A stretch of DNA of 14,250 nt from CALSPH01 sp041690035 (GCA_041690035.1 JBDNFC010000086.1:1-14250); one strand, 5' to 3'; numbered from the stretch's first letter, positions 1 to 7,243 are shown. Program-made: numbers and translations. The notes: generated by a model from the sequence alone, not told the origin.

Positions 1-2
1 AA

Positions 3-107
3 AATTTTGAGCAAGTAAATCTATCACAACTGCCCAAAGGCGCATATATTATGCATATTTTTACCACCAAAGGAAAAGACATCGCTATAAAAATTATAAA
101 GGAATAG
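3..107 (+). CDS. C-terminal end of a T9SS type A sorting-domain protein (partial)
   Basis: This is the last 34 codons of a plus-strand gene whose start lies left of the window. It ends at TAG 105-107. The peptide contains LPKGAYIMHI, then a basic turn, and finishes with IKIIKE. The pattern L-x-x-G-x-Y followed by a short strand and a Lys-rich end is the terminal part of the Por secretion-system (type IX) C-terminal sorting domain of Bacteroidota. Family knowledge says this domain guides the cargo through the outer membrane and is removed or used to attach the protein to surface lipopolysaccharide. The catalytic or binding part of the cargo is outside the window, so its function is unknown. 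The gene converges on the NTF2-like gene at 214-846. Confidence 0.75.
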   Translation, partial: NFEQVNLSQLPKGAYIMHIFTTKGKDIAIKIIKE

Positions 108-134
108 GGTTAATGATGAATGGTTAATGATGAA
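108..134. repeat. Two tandem copies of a 13-14 bp unit
   Basis: GGTTAATGATGAA occurs at 108-120 and again at 122-134, giving a 14-bp period. The repeat starts directly after the stop codon of the T9SS cargo gene and lies in the 106-bp space between two convergent genes. It has no coding potential that I can see. It may be a short intergenic tandem duplication or the remnant of a longer array. Confidence 0.7.
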
Positions 135-213
135 CTAAACCCAGAATACGCAATATTGATCTAATTATTTAAAATTGGGCTAAAATAGCTCAGCATTTGG
201 TGATATAAATTTG

Positions 214-846
214 TTATCTTTTAAAAGCAGGATGCCAAATACTATTATTGATTGTTGCACCGGTTTGTAACTGTATTGCACCAAAAATAAATTCGTTAGT
301 GCTTTGGTTGCTTAGCGCAACTACGTTTTCAAACGAAATCAATGCAATGTCAAATATGGAAGTTAAATCTATTTTCCAATCTTTACCCTCTTTAAAAAAA
401 TCATAATATATTGATGTACCCATGCCATTTACTGCGTGCTGTCCTTTGGCAAAATTACTGTCTAAATCTACTTTTGCTATGTTATTTTGTTTTAAATTCT
501 CTTTACCAACCAATCCAGCATCTACGGCAAAAACAAAAAGTGATGGACCTGTTAGGGTATTCAAGTCTTTATAAGAGATTAAATGGCGCACCATTAATAA
601 TAATGTTTTATCCAATATATTTGAGGAGTCAACTTGTGCAGAATCACTAAATTTTATCATTTCAGCCATTTTTTGATAATAAAATCTGGTGTTTGTATCT
701 AAGTGTTTTGCAGCTGCCAATCCATTGTTTAATAAAATAGCTTCTTTATATCTTGAAAAACAAAGTCTCACTTGTTGTTTTTCTGATTCTTGGCCACTTA
801 TTGTATTTGATAACAATGCCAATATAAAATAAAATATTTTTTTCAT
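214..846 (-). CDS. Secreted NTF2-like hypothetical protein
   Basis: The product is 210 aa with no assigned function. It starts MKKIFYFILALLSNTISGQ, a typical signal peptide with probable cleavage before Gln, so it should be exported to the periplasm or surface. The mature part reads like an NTF2/SnoaL-type cone fold: an early helical stretch (CFSRYKEAILLNNG) and a later strand pair ending in GKDWKIDLTSIF, the 'WKId' signature common in this superfamily. It ends in IWHP. I chose ATG 846: an upstream GTG at 897 would add 17 non-signal-like residues before MKK, and a TAnnTTTG element at 902-909 would place the transcript start on top of that GTG. It is probably monocistronic, 110 bp beyond the kinase gene and facing the T9SS cargo gene. 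The fold call is inference from short motifs. Confidence 0.7.
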   Translation of the reverse strand: MKKIFYFILALLSNTISGQESEKQQVRLCFSRYKEAILLNNGLAAAKHLDTNTRFYYQKMAEMIKFSDSAQVDSSNILDKTLLLMVRHLISYKDLNTLTGPSLFVFAVDAGLVGKENLKQNNIAKVDLDSNFAKGQHAVNGMGTSIYYDFFKEGKDWKIDLTSIFDIALISFENVVALSNQSTNEFIFGAIQLQTGATINNSIWHPAFKR

Positions 847-901
847 TCTTAAATTTGAATCTGTTGTGTAAATGCTTTTTTGCAAAAGCTTTAGCACATC
901 A

Positions 902-909
902 CAAATATA
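902..909 (-). promoter_or_regulatory. Bacteroidota -7 element for the NTF2-like gene
   Basis: TATATTTG on the minus strand matches the Bacteroidota -7 consensus TAnnTTTG exactly. It lies in the gap after the kinase gene and predicts a start near 896, giving a leader of about 50 nt to ATG 846. I see no good TTTG -33 box at the usual spacing. Such octamers also arise by chance in AT-rich DNA. Confidence 0.4.
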
Positions 910-956
910 CGATTATATCATAAAAAAAACGGAATAAAAAATTTAGCCTAAAACCA

Positions 957-1550
957 TTATTTGATTTGTTGTATAATTTCATCAAGATTAAAAGCAACAC
1001 TTGTATCAATTACAAAATCAGCTTCTTTTTCATAATTTAAAACGTATTGATGATAAGCAGGCAAAAAATGATTCTGCCATTGGTATTCTATCATTTTTAC
1101 ACTAATATTTCTTTCCTCAATATCTCTTTTCATTCTTCTTTTAAACATCAAATCCTCTGTTGTTTTTAGAAAAATAATATAATCTAAATTAGAAAAAAGT
1201 TTTAAATTATTACTTAAAAAGATACCTTCAACAAACAATAAAGATTTAGGGTATATTATCTTTTTTTCTTTCACTGCCAATGGATTATTAAATTGATATT
1301 TATTAATCACAACAGTTTTGCCAGCCATTAACAGGTCAAAATGCTGGTGAAAAAGTTCCCAATTTAAAGCACTTGGTAAGTCAAAATTGGTGTGTCCGTT
1401 TTCATCTTTCAGTTGTTGGCCTAATGGGTTATAATAATCGTCTAAGGATAGCACACTTATTTGATTATTAAAATATTGTTGCATGGCGATGGTTAGAGTT
1501 GTTTTGCCCGAGCCACTTCCGCCAACAATACCGATTTTTTTTTCAACCAT
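957..1550 (-). CDS. Uridine kinase-like P-loop kinase (diverged)
   Basis: The product is 197 aa, about the length of bacterial uridine kinases, which phosphorylate uridine/cytidine in pyrimidine salvage. Visible motifs are the Walker A GGSGSGKTT (10-18), SLDDYYNP (35-42, the D-x-x-Y that positions the ribose), NFDLPSA (55-61), FVEGIF (106-111) and the lid FKRRMKRDIEERN (136-148) with phosphate-binding arginines. The base-recognition motif, normally YxFxxHxR, reads YQFNNPLA (85-92): the His and Arg seen in UCK2-type enzymes are replaced by Pro and Ala. Specificity could therefore differ from uridine, and I give no gene symbol. The protein is cytosolic with no signal peptide. Its ATG lies 3 bp after the cystathionine beta-synthase stop, so the two should share one transcript. 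The kinase fold is certain; the substrate is not. Confidence 0.85.
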   Translation of the reverse strand: MVEKKIGIVGGSGSGKTTLTIAMQQYFNNQISVLSLDDYYNPLGQQLKDENGHTNFDLPSALNWELFHQHFDLLMAGKTVVINKYQFNNPLAVKEKKIIYPKSLLFVEGIFLSNNLKLFSNLDYIIFLKTTEDLMFKRRMKRDIEERNISVKMIEYQWQNHFLPAYHQYVLNYEKEADFVIDTSVAFNLDEIIQQIK

Positions 1551-1553
1551 CTT

Positions 1554-2927
1554 TTAGCCCAATGCCGAAATGATATCAAATTTAGTGATAATATGATAAT
1601 TTCCACCCATATCTTGCATCACCACAGCCTGATTGTCTTTATTAATCAATTTTGCAACATCGGTAATTTTAGTTTGGTAAGAAACAATCGGGAATGGAGG
1701 TTTATAATGATTTTCTACTTTTTCATCCAATACATTAGCATCAAGCAATGCAAGATTATAAACATCTGTGTCTGTAAGACTTGCCACTATAGCATTGGCA
1801 TTGTCTACCACAGGAATTTGCGAAATACCGTATTTTCTAAATTTTTGAATAACCTGTTGTAAGGTCTCGTTTATTTTGGCTGTAACCAAAGGTAAATTGC
1901 TATGATTACTGACTAAATCTAGGGCTATAGCAGCTTTTTTATCTTTAATAAAGCCCCTATCCCTCATCCAATCTTCATTAAACATTTTGCCAAGATAGCG
2001 GGTTCCGTGATCATGAAATATTACCACTACTACATCGCCTTTTTTAAACCTATTTTTCATTTGCGCAATACCCGCTATGGCAGACCCCGCACTATTGCCA
2101 GCAAAAATTCCTTCTTTTCTTGGTATCTCTCTTGTATAGATTGCGGCATCCTTGTCTGTTACTTTTTCAAAATGGTCTATTAATGAAAAATCAACATTTT
2201 TTGGCAAAAAATCTTCGCCAATACCCTCAGTAATGTAAGGATAAATCTCTGCTTTATCAAAAATTCCTGTTTCTTTATATTTTTTAAAAACAGAGCCATA
2301 AGTATCAATGCCTAAAATCTGAATATGAGGATTTTTTTCTTTCAAAAATTTTGCAGTGCCGCTTATTGTTCCGCCTGTACCAACACCCACAACTAAATGG
2401 GTAATTTTACCATCAGTTTGATCCCAAATTTCTGGCCCTGTGCTTTCATAATGTGCTTGGCTATTGCTTAAATTATTATACTGATCTGGTTTCCATGCAT
2501 TTGGAATCTCATTTACTAATCTGCTAGAGACTGAATAATAAGACCTTGGGTCTTCTGGCTCCACATCTGTTGGGCATACGATTACTTCTGCCCCAAAAGC
2601 CTTTAGGGCATCTACTTTTTCCTTACTTTGTTTATCAGTAGTGGTAAAAATACATTTATATCCTTTTAAAACTGCTGCAATTGCTAAACCCATACCCGTA
2701 TTACCGCTTGTGCCCTCTATAATTGTGCCACCTGGTTTTAACAATCCAGCCTTTTCAGCATCTTCAATCATTTTTACAGCCATTCTGTCTTTGATGCTAT
2801 TGCCCGGATTAGTAGTTTCCACTTTTGCTAGTACCATAGCCTCTATTCCCATTTCTTCTATTATTTTATTGAGTTTAACAAGAGGTGTATTGCCAATTGT
2901 TTCTAATATATTATTGTAAATTTTCAT
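1554..2927 (-). CDS. Cystathionine beta-synthase with C-terminal CBS-domain pair
   Basis: The product is 457 aa. The N-terminal two thirds is a fold-type II PLP enzyme: ETIGNTPLVKLN (9-20), PLP lysine K46 in NPGNSIKDR, the substrate loop EGTSGNTGMG, the PLP-phosphate loop GVGTGGTISG, and GNSAGSA, whose Ser contacts the PLP ring nitrogen. ITEGIGEDFLP is typical of cystathionine beta-synthase rather than plain cysteine synthase. The C-terminal ~120 residues form two CBS (Bateman) motifs, LPLVTAKINETL...SLTDTDVY and FPIVSYQTKITDV...ITKFDIISAL, which in this family regulate activity, often by binding adenosyl ligands. There is no N-terminal haem region. The expected reaction is serine + homocysteine to cystathionine (transsulfuration); O-acetylserine sulfhydrylase activity is possible. 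It is first gene of a unit with the kinase and has its own promoter. Confidence 0.93.
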   Translation of the reverse strand: MKIYNNILETIGNTPLVKLNKIIEEMGIEAMVLAKVETTNPGNSIKDRMAVKMIEDAEKAGLLKPGGTIIEGTSGNTGMGLAIAAVLKGYKCIFTTTDKQSKEKVDALKAFGAEVIVCPTDVEPEDPRSYYSVSSRLVNEIPNAWKPDQYNNLSNSQAHYESTGPEIWDQTDGKITHLVVGVGTGGTISGTAKFLKEKNPHIQILGIDTYGSVFKKYKETGIFDKAEIYPYITEGIGEDFLPKNVDFSLIDHFEKVTDKDAAIYTREIPRKEGIFAGNSAGSAIAGIAQMKNRFKKGDVVVVIFHDHGTRYLGKMFNEDWMRDRGFIKDKKAAIALDLVSNHSNLPLVTAKINETLQQVIQKFRKYGISQIPVVDNANAIVASLTDTDVYNLALLDANVLDEKVENHYKPPFPIVSYQTKITDVAKLINKDNQAVVMQDMGGNYHIITKFDIISALG

Positions 2928-2953
2928 GAAATTTTTACCTTTTTATTGTAGAA

Positions 2954-2961
2954 CAAAGGTA
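2954..2961 (-). promoter_or_regulatory. -7 promoter element for the cystathionine beta-synthase unit
   Basis: TACCTTTG on the minus strand is an exact TAnnTTTG match 26 bp before the ATG at 2927. It predicts a leader of about 20 nt. No clear TTTG -33 box is seen; the region about 19 bp upstream is only AT-rich. Confidence 0.5.
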
Positions 2962-3001
2962 AATCATTTTTATACTTTATTAAGTTAATAAAAATATTAA
3001 A

Positions 3002-3041
3002 CTGTGCAAATAACCAGATTAATGAGAAATATTAATCACAG
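3002..3041. repeat. Nested inverted repeats upstream of cystathionine beta-synthase
   Basis: GATTAAT (3017-3023) and ATTAATC (3031-3037) are perfect 7-bp inverted arms with a 7-nt spacer. Just outside, CTGTG (3002-3006) and CACAG (3037-3041) form a second complementary pair that shares base 3037. The element sits in the 164-bp gap between the FG-GAP lipoprotein stop (3092) and the synthase promoter (2954-2961). It could be an operator for the synthase unit or a weak hairpin ending the upstream gene; the sequence does not decide. Confidence 0.5.
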
Positions 3042-3091
3042 AATTTTTTTAAATAAAAAGTGTTTTCAATAACAAAACAGTTTCAAAATTT

Positions 3092-4618
3092 TTACTTAAT
3101 CTGATTTTCAAGTACAATAAAAGGTATTTTTTCTTCAATCCAAAGTTGTTCAATACCAATTTTTGGTTTCACTTCCATAATTAAGCTTCCTAGAACTAAA
3201 TCTATATCACCATCACTATCATAGTCTGCGGCATCCATGCATATCCATCGCCCTTTAGAAGCAATAGAATGGGTGCTAGTTTCAAAAATAAAGTTCCCTT
3301 TGTTCTGATAATACACAAAATTTTGAAAAGGTTTAATGAGCCAATCAGGAAAAAAGCAAATTGTAGCCATATCTAAATCGCCATCATTATCAAAATCATG
3401 AACTACAACTTTATAAACACCATTTAATGGATAAAAAAATTCTTTTACAAATTTGTTATTTCCATCATTTATAAGAAAATAAATTCCATGATATGGCCTC
3501 AAAATCATCTCAAAATCAGCATTATCTCCAGCAGTGTAAACAATATCATCATCACCATCATTGTCTAAATCTACTAAACTAATTGATGTAGATCCAAAAC
3601 TTGGGCGAAAATTCACTACAATTTCTTCTTTAAAATAATCATTACCTAAATTATAAAATATTGATATTCGCTCTTTGGCTTGGGCAAATAAGGCAACAAT
3701 ATCAGGTAATCCATCTTTATTCATATCCTTTATTTCAATGGCAGTGGCTCCTGGATTTGGCGACAATATCTTTTTTATAAAAACGCCATTTTTTTGCGCC
3801 AAGTATAAGCTCAAGCTCCCTTCAAATTTGCCAAATTCGCACACTACAAAATCTCCTAATCCATCTCCATTCATATCATAATATTGGGTATTTACTGGTC
3901 TTTTTAAATGATCAATAACTATTTTTGCTCCTGTACTCCCTTTTTTGGGCAATTGAACAATGCTGCCAGAAGCTGCATCTGTGGGCGAAAAACTCCCCAT
4001 ACTTGTAACGTAGTTATAATTGTTAGTAAAAGTAAGATATACAGGTGCTTCATCTAACTCTGCTGCTGTATTTATTGAAAAATTATGATTAAGTTCAAGA
4101 AACTGTTTAGTATTGGCATCTCCTATAAATAAGCCTCCTTGTGAATTAAATTTTACCATTGTTGTAGAAGGTATATTAAACTTATTGGGAGGTATAATTG
4201 CCTTGAACAATTGATCATTTACGGATATATTTTGAGGTGTGATTTTTAATGATTCTGGAGCATTGTTTATATAATAATTTTGAATTGCTTGCCAATTTTC
4301 AATACTTATTATCTCATGGTTTGGAAAAACATTTTCACTAATTAAATATTTTCCATTTTTATCACGCTCAATTAGTTGCTCCCGCTCTATTTTGCTTGAA
4401 TAAAAACCCATAAAATTCCCCATTTTTGGCAAAACATGATTTTTCCATAAAACTTTATTCAAGTCTGATGGCAATGGCAATTGATGACAATTTGTGCAGT
4501 ATTGTGCAGCTAGTGCCTTGCCATTTATTTCATTTTTTGGCAAACCATCATTACATTGACTAAAAAAAAGGGTGAATAATGATAAAATAAAAAACAATGA
4601 TTTATAAGCAATTTGCAT
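3092..4618 (-). CDS. Probable lipoprotein with c-type haem motif and FG-GAP/VCBS repeats
   Basis: The product is 508 aa from ATG 4618. A hydrophobic leader (residues 5-20) ends in FFSQC, so C22 is a possible lipidation site, although Gln at -1 is not a classic lipobox. Residues 34-70 form a small cytochrome c-like segment: YCTNCHQLP gives CxxCH at 41-45 for covalent haem, and VLPKMG offers Met66 as a candidate second ligand. The rest is a probable beta-propeller with calcium-type loops of the FG-GAP/VCBS class: DMNGDGLGD 248-256, DMNKDGLPD 298-306, DLDNDGDDD 350-358, DFDNDGDLD 408-416 and DYDSDGDID 465-473. Such proteins face the periplasm or surface; the electron-transfer partner and role are unknown. 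A TTG start at 4651 is rejected because the promoter element at 4634-4641 lies inside that extension. It appears to be monocistronic. Confidence 0.85.
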   Translation of the reverse strand: MQIAYKSLFFILSLFTLFFSQCNDGLPKNEINGKALAAQYCTNCHQLPLPSDLNKVLWKNHVLPKMGNFMGFYSSKIEREQLIERDKNGKYLISENVFPNHEIISIENWQAIQNYYINNAPESLKITPQNISVNDQLFKAIIPPNKFNIPSTTMVKFNSQGGLFIGDANTKQFLELNHNFSINTAAELDEAPVYLTFTNNYNYVTSMGSFSPTDAASGSIVQLPKKGSTGAKIVIDHLKRPVNTQYYDMNGDGLGDFVVCEFGKFEGSLSLYLAQKNGVFIKKILSPNPGATAIEIKDMNKDGLPDIVALFAQAKERISIFYNLGNDYFKEEIVVNFRPSFGSTSISLVDLDNDGDDDIVYTAGDNADFEMILRPYHGIYFLINDGNNKFVKEFFYPLNGVYKVVVHDFDNDGDLDMATICFFPDWLIKPFQNFVYYQNKGNFIFETSTHSIASKGRWICMDAADYDSDGDIDLVLGSLIMEVKPKIGIEQLWIEEKIPFIVLENQIK

Positions 4619-4633
4619 GATTTTAAAGACACA

Positions 4634-4641
4634 CAAATTTA
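4634..4641 (-). promoter_or_regulatory. -7 promoter element for the haem/FG-GAP lipoprotein gene
   Basis: TAAATTTG on the minus strand matches TAnnTTTG exactly, 15 bp before ATG 4618, which implies a leader of roughly 10 nt. It lies within the 46-bp gap after the glycosyltransferase gene. The -33 region overlaps the end of that gene and has no good TTTG. Confidence 0.45.
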
Positions 4642-4664
4642 GCTGAGGCAATATTAATAGGATG

Positions 4665-6143
4665 TTATTTTAATTTAACCAAGATTAAGTTTTCGTTAAT
4701 TTTTATTATTTTCTCTTGATGTTTTACTAAGTATGGATTACTAGTATCTGATAGCTCAGTGCTAATTAAATACTTTGCACCCCGCAGAATTGCTTCCTCC
4801 AAATAGATTTGCCCTTTTCCTTGCCTTTTTTCAAACAATTCATTCTTTTTATAATAGGGAAACCCTTTAACATCAAGCATATAAAATAATTGACACCCAG
4901 TTTGGTCAATGCCGCAAATTACAGCAGTTTTTTTGGGAATTATTGCCTTTAAAAGCAATCGCTCTTGTTGGTAAAAATTTACTTTTTCTTTTAAAAAATT
5001 TGGAGGAATAATGCGCAAAACAGCCCATATAGGCATGCACAATATGCAGAAATAAACATATTTATTGATAGGAAATATTTTTGCAATTAATAACAAAGGT
5101 AAAAACAAGAGTGGCAAAAAATAGTAATCATGCTGAGCTAGGTTGTGCGATGCTGCAACAATGTATGCTAAAACTAAAATTATTGTAATCATCCAAAACA
5201 ATTTATTTTTGATTGCAGGTTTATTTTTAAAGCTGACAAAAATGATGTAAATAAATATTGCAAATAAAGGAAACCCGAAAAATAATTCAGGCACAATGGT
5301 TAAAAATACAGTTTTTAATGACGGGTAAATCAGGCTTTTTGGTATTAATCTAGGATATGCGATAAACTCTACCAAACCATTAGAAATTGCTGTAAGGTAT
5401 TGCGCATATTGATACCAACATATTGCCATAAAAAAACCAATACAATAAGGAAATAATTGGTAAAGACGTTCTTTAAAATTTAAATTTGGGGTTAAAAAAA
5501 ATAGCAGCAAACCATATAAAACATACACATATTTTATCATCATGGCTCCGCTAGCCAGCAATACAATTATGAAAAATTTAGTTTTAAATTCTCTCGAACT
5601 TAGGCTAATAGCAATTGCACTAAACATCATAGCAATGGAAAGAATATCTGGAAGTGCACTAAATCCATAGTAAAAGATTAAGGGATTAAATAAAAAGGCT
5701 ATAGCAATTATCCTTGCCTTTATATCACCAAATTTAATAAAACATTGATAGACAGAAAAAAATGCAATACAAGTAATTAAAAAACTAAACCACCTGTGCA
5801 CTGCATGTGAAAATCCAAAAACTTTATACAATAGGGCTAAAATCCATTCATAAAGCGGGAAATGCATTCCAGTAACACCGCTAAATTCCCATCTTTTATC
5901 TACTCGTGGCAGCCATATTGCCAATGTTTCTGTATAAAAATTTTTAGCTACAGCAAGCGTATTTATTTGTCTCCAAACATGCATGCCACAAGGTGGATAA
6001 TTGATAAAAGGCAAATGGCATATGAAAAAAAGGATTATAAAAAAGGTAAAAAAAGTTTGATAATTCCAGTCCAAAAATGGAGCAGAAACCAATTTGTTAA
6101 ACTTAGAATTGGCTAATAGGTGTGATCGATGATTATTTTCCAA
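4665..6143 (-). CDS. GT39-like integral-membrane glycosyltransferase (GT-C fold)
   Basis: The product is about 492 aa and strongly hydrophobic, with roughly ten or more membrane segments, the first near residues 29-46. The loop after it carries GMHVWRQINTLAVAKNFY and then GVTGMHFPLYEWILALLYKVFG. These match the WRQ...FPLY arrangement of bacterial glycosyltransferase family 39/ArnT-like proteins, which move sugars from polyprenyl-phosphate carriers to proteins or lipids outside the inner membrane. Here the residues before WRQ and FPLY are His rather than acidic. The ~90 C-terminal residues are soluble. There is no ATG near the N-terminus: the longest frame begins at TTG 6143, overlapping the preceding gene by 31 bp, with in-frame TTGs at 6092 and 6074 (the latter giving MDWNYQTFF) as alternatives. 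It is last in the operon after the NTF2-like lipoprotein. Substrate unknown. Confidence 0.78.
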   Translation of the reverse strand: MENNHRSHLLANSKFNKLVSAPFLDWNYQTFFTFFIILFFICHLPFINYPPCGMHVWRQINTLAVAKNFYTETLAIWLPRVDKRWEFSGVTGMHFPLYEWILALLYKVFGFSHAVHRWFSFLITCIAFFSVYQCFIKFGDIKARIIAIAFLFNPLIFYYGFSALPDILSIAMMFSAIAISLSSREFKTKFFIIVLLASGAMMIKYVYVLYGLLLFFLTPNLNFKERLYQLFPYCIGFFMAICWYQYAQYLTAISNGLVEFIAYPRLIPKSLIYPSLKTVFLTIVPELFFGFPLFAIFIYIIFVSFKNKPAIKNKLFWMITIILVLAYIVAASHNLAQHDYYFLPLLFLPLLLIAKIFPINKYVYFCILCMPIWAVLRIIPPNFLKEKVNFYQQERLLLKAIIPKKTAVICGIDQTGCQLFYMLDVKGFPYYKKNELFEKRQGKGQIYLEEAILRGAKYLISTELSDTSNPYLVKHQEKIIKINENLILVKLK

Positions 6144-6601
6144 TTTTCTTGGTCAATTTTCCTAAAAACAAGAGAAAACATACCTGTATCTTGTATATTT
6201 TGATTCTTTAATATTTTATTTACCCTAAATTTTCCTATAATATTGGCAATGGTTTGTTCTTGGTTTATAAATGTTTTTTCATAGATTTCAAAAACTAGAA
6301 CACCCATTTTTTCTTTGCTATCAAAGCCCTTATTGTACATATTGTTTACATTATTCCATCCCTTTACTACACCTCTTTTGGTTACAAACCTAAGCGAATC
6401 ACTTTTCCAATACCCTTTCATATATCCACTTATTTTTCCACTATTCCATTCTACCACTTGCATATTCAGTATTGAATCTATGGATTGCATTTCATTAATA
6501 GCGGATTTTTCTATTGCTACTTTTTCGTTGCTGCTGCTGCTGCATGCATTTAAAAACAAAACCATGCAAAAAGCGCTTAATATTTTTAGTTTAAAATTCA
6601 T
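6113..6601 (-). CDS. NTF2-like (DUF4440/SnoaL-type) lipoprotein
   Basis: The product is 162 aa. Residues 1-20 are a lipoprotein signal ending in FLNAC, so C20 should be lipidated; CSSSSN then gives a short serine linker. The folded part starts near residue 40 with SILNMQVVEWNSGKISGYM and includes YWKSDSLRFV, GVVKGWNN and a closing ENWKIIIDHTY. That order (N-terminal helix with W-N-x-G, then 'GWKIIxDH' at the end) is characteristic of NTF2-like DUF4440/SnoaL proteins. No catalytic residues can be assigned; many relatives are ligand-binding or of unknown role. Its ATG follows directly after the stop of the beta-barrel gene with no bases between (TAA ATG), and its 3' end overlaps the longest glycosyltransferase frame by 31 bp, so translational coupling is likely. 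Confidence 0.85.
   Translation of the reverse strand: MNFKLKILSAFCMVLFLNACSSSSNEKVAIEKSAINEMQSIDSILNMQVVEWNSGKISGYMKGYWKSDSLRFVTKRGVVKGWNNVNNMYNKGFDSKEKMGVLVFEIYEKTFINQEQTIANIIGKFRVNKILKNQNIQDTGMFSLVFRKIDQENWKIIIDHTY
6529..6543. repeat. Five-copy trinucleotide tract in the lipoprotein signal region
   Basis: TGC is repeated five times on the plus strand. On the coding (minus) strand it gives AGC codons for the serine linker right after lipidated C20 of the NTF2-like lipoprotein. Gain or loss of whole units would only change linker length. Confidence 0.75.
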
Positions 6602-7243
6602 TTATTGTTGTGTAATTTGATAAGTTAGGCCAGCCGAAATAATGTTATTGTAGACACCGTTTCTTATAAAGGTAGAGAATTGCGGTTTTTGCTTATCAAT
6701 AATATTGAGTATTGAGTATTGATAATGCATATAAAAATATATTTGATTACTCAATTTTATATTTGCACCCAATATACTTGACAAGTCAAACTTTTTTAAA
6801 TTATTTTGTTTTTGATACCCAAACCCTAAATCAGCTCTGCCATTAACAAGATATGCTGGAGCCAAACCTAATTTAATATTGAAACCCTTAATGGCCTTTT
6901 GATAATAAATGGGTACTTCTGCATAAGCATAATTATACCGCACAATCACCAGTGGAGGATTATCGGGATTGTTTGCAGTTCTGCTTCCTTTAATTGTATA
7001 GGTTATTTCCATGCCCAATTGATCTTTCTTGTTTAAACTAACAAAAGCACCTACGCCAAACCTATACCCCAATTTGTTGTAGCCCGCCATTTGATCGCCA
7101 TCTATTTGACAAAAATTTGAACCCGCAATTATACTATAATTTATATTTTGTGCTAAAATACCCTTATTTACGAAAAACGATAATAAGACTATTAATAAAA
7201 GACTACTGCTATTTTTTAAACATTTATTATAGATTTTAAGCAT
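6602..7243 (-). CDS. Outer-membrane beta-barrel protein (PorT-like fold)
   Basis: The product is 213 aa. It opens with a positively charged, hydrophobic signal peptide ending KGILAQ, cleaved before or after Gln32. The mature part is a series of alternating amphipathic strands: INYSIIAGSNFCQIDGD, GYRFGVGAFVSLN, LGMEITYTIKGS, AYAEVPIYYQKAI, FNIKLGLAPAYLVNG, IYFYMHYQYSILNI and the closing NGVYNNIISAGLTYQI. The G-x-N-x-x-x-x-G-D opening and final R-N-G-x-Y-N-N-x-I-x-x-G-L strand fit the outer-membrane beta-barrel family (PF13568-type) common in Bacteroidota. Eight strands is the likely number. Specific function is unknown; such small barrels are usually structural or adhesive rather than wide pores. 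First gene of a three-gene minus-strand unit, with its own promoter at 7279-7286. Confidence 0.82.
   Translation of the reverse strand: MLKIYNKCLKNSSSLLLIVLLSFFVNKGILAQNINYSIIAGSNFCQIDGDQMAGYNKLGYRFGVGAFVSLNKKDQLGMEITYTIKGSRTANNPDNPPLVIVRYNYAYAEVPIYYQKAIKGFNIKLGLAPAYLVNGRADLGFGYQKQNNLKKFDLSSILGANIKLSNQIYFYMHYQYSILNIIDKQKPQFSTFIRNGVYNNIISAGLTYQITQQ

Noticed and set aside
847..897. GTG start at 897 for the NTF2-like gene
   Set aside because: The added residues are not signal-like, and a -7 element at 902-909 puts the transcript start at about that codon. ATG 846 gives a normal signal peptide.
1593..2919. Plus-strand open frames opposite cystathionine beta-synthase
   Set aside because: They are antisense to a highly conserved gene, with Cys/His/Ile-rich or Pro-rich composition and no recognisable family.
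3022..3072. Possible 16-codon peptide beginning MRNINHRI in the gap before cystathionine beta-synthase
   Set aside because: It is very short, has no promoter or family resemblance, and overlaps the inverted repeat.
4619..4651. Longer start (TTG 4651) for the haem/FG-GAP lipoprotein
   Set aside because: It would add 11 residues before a good signal peptide, and an exact promoter element lies within the extension.
6315..6620. Plus-strand hydrophobic frame opposite the NTF2-like lipoprotein
   Set aside because: It is the antisense of a well-supported gene that has a clear lipobox and conserved terminal motif.
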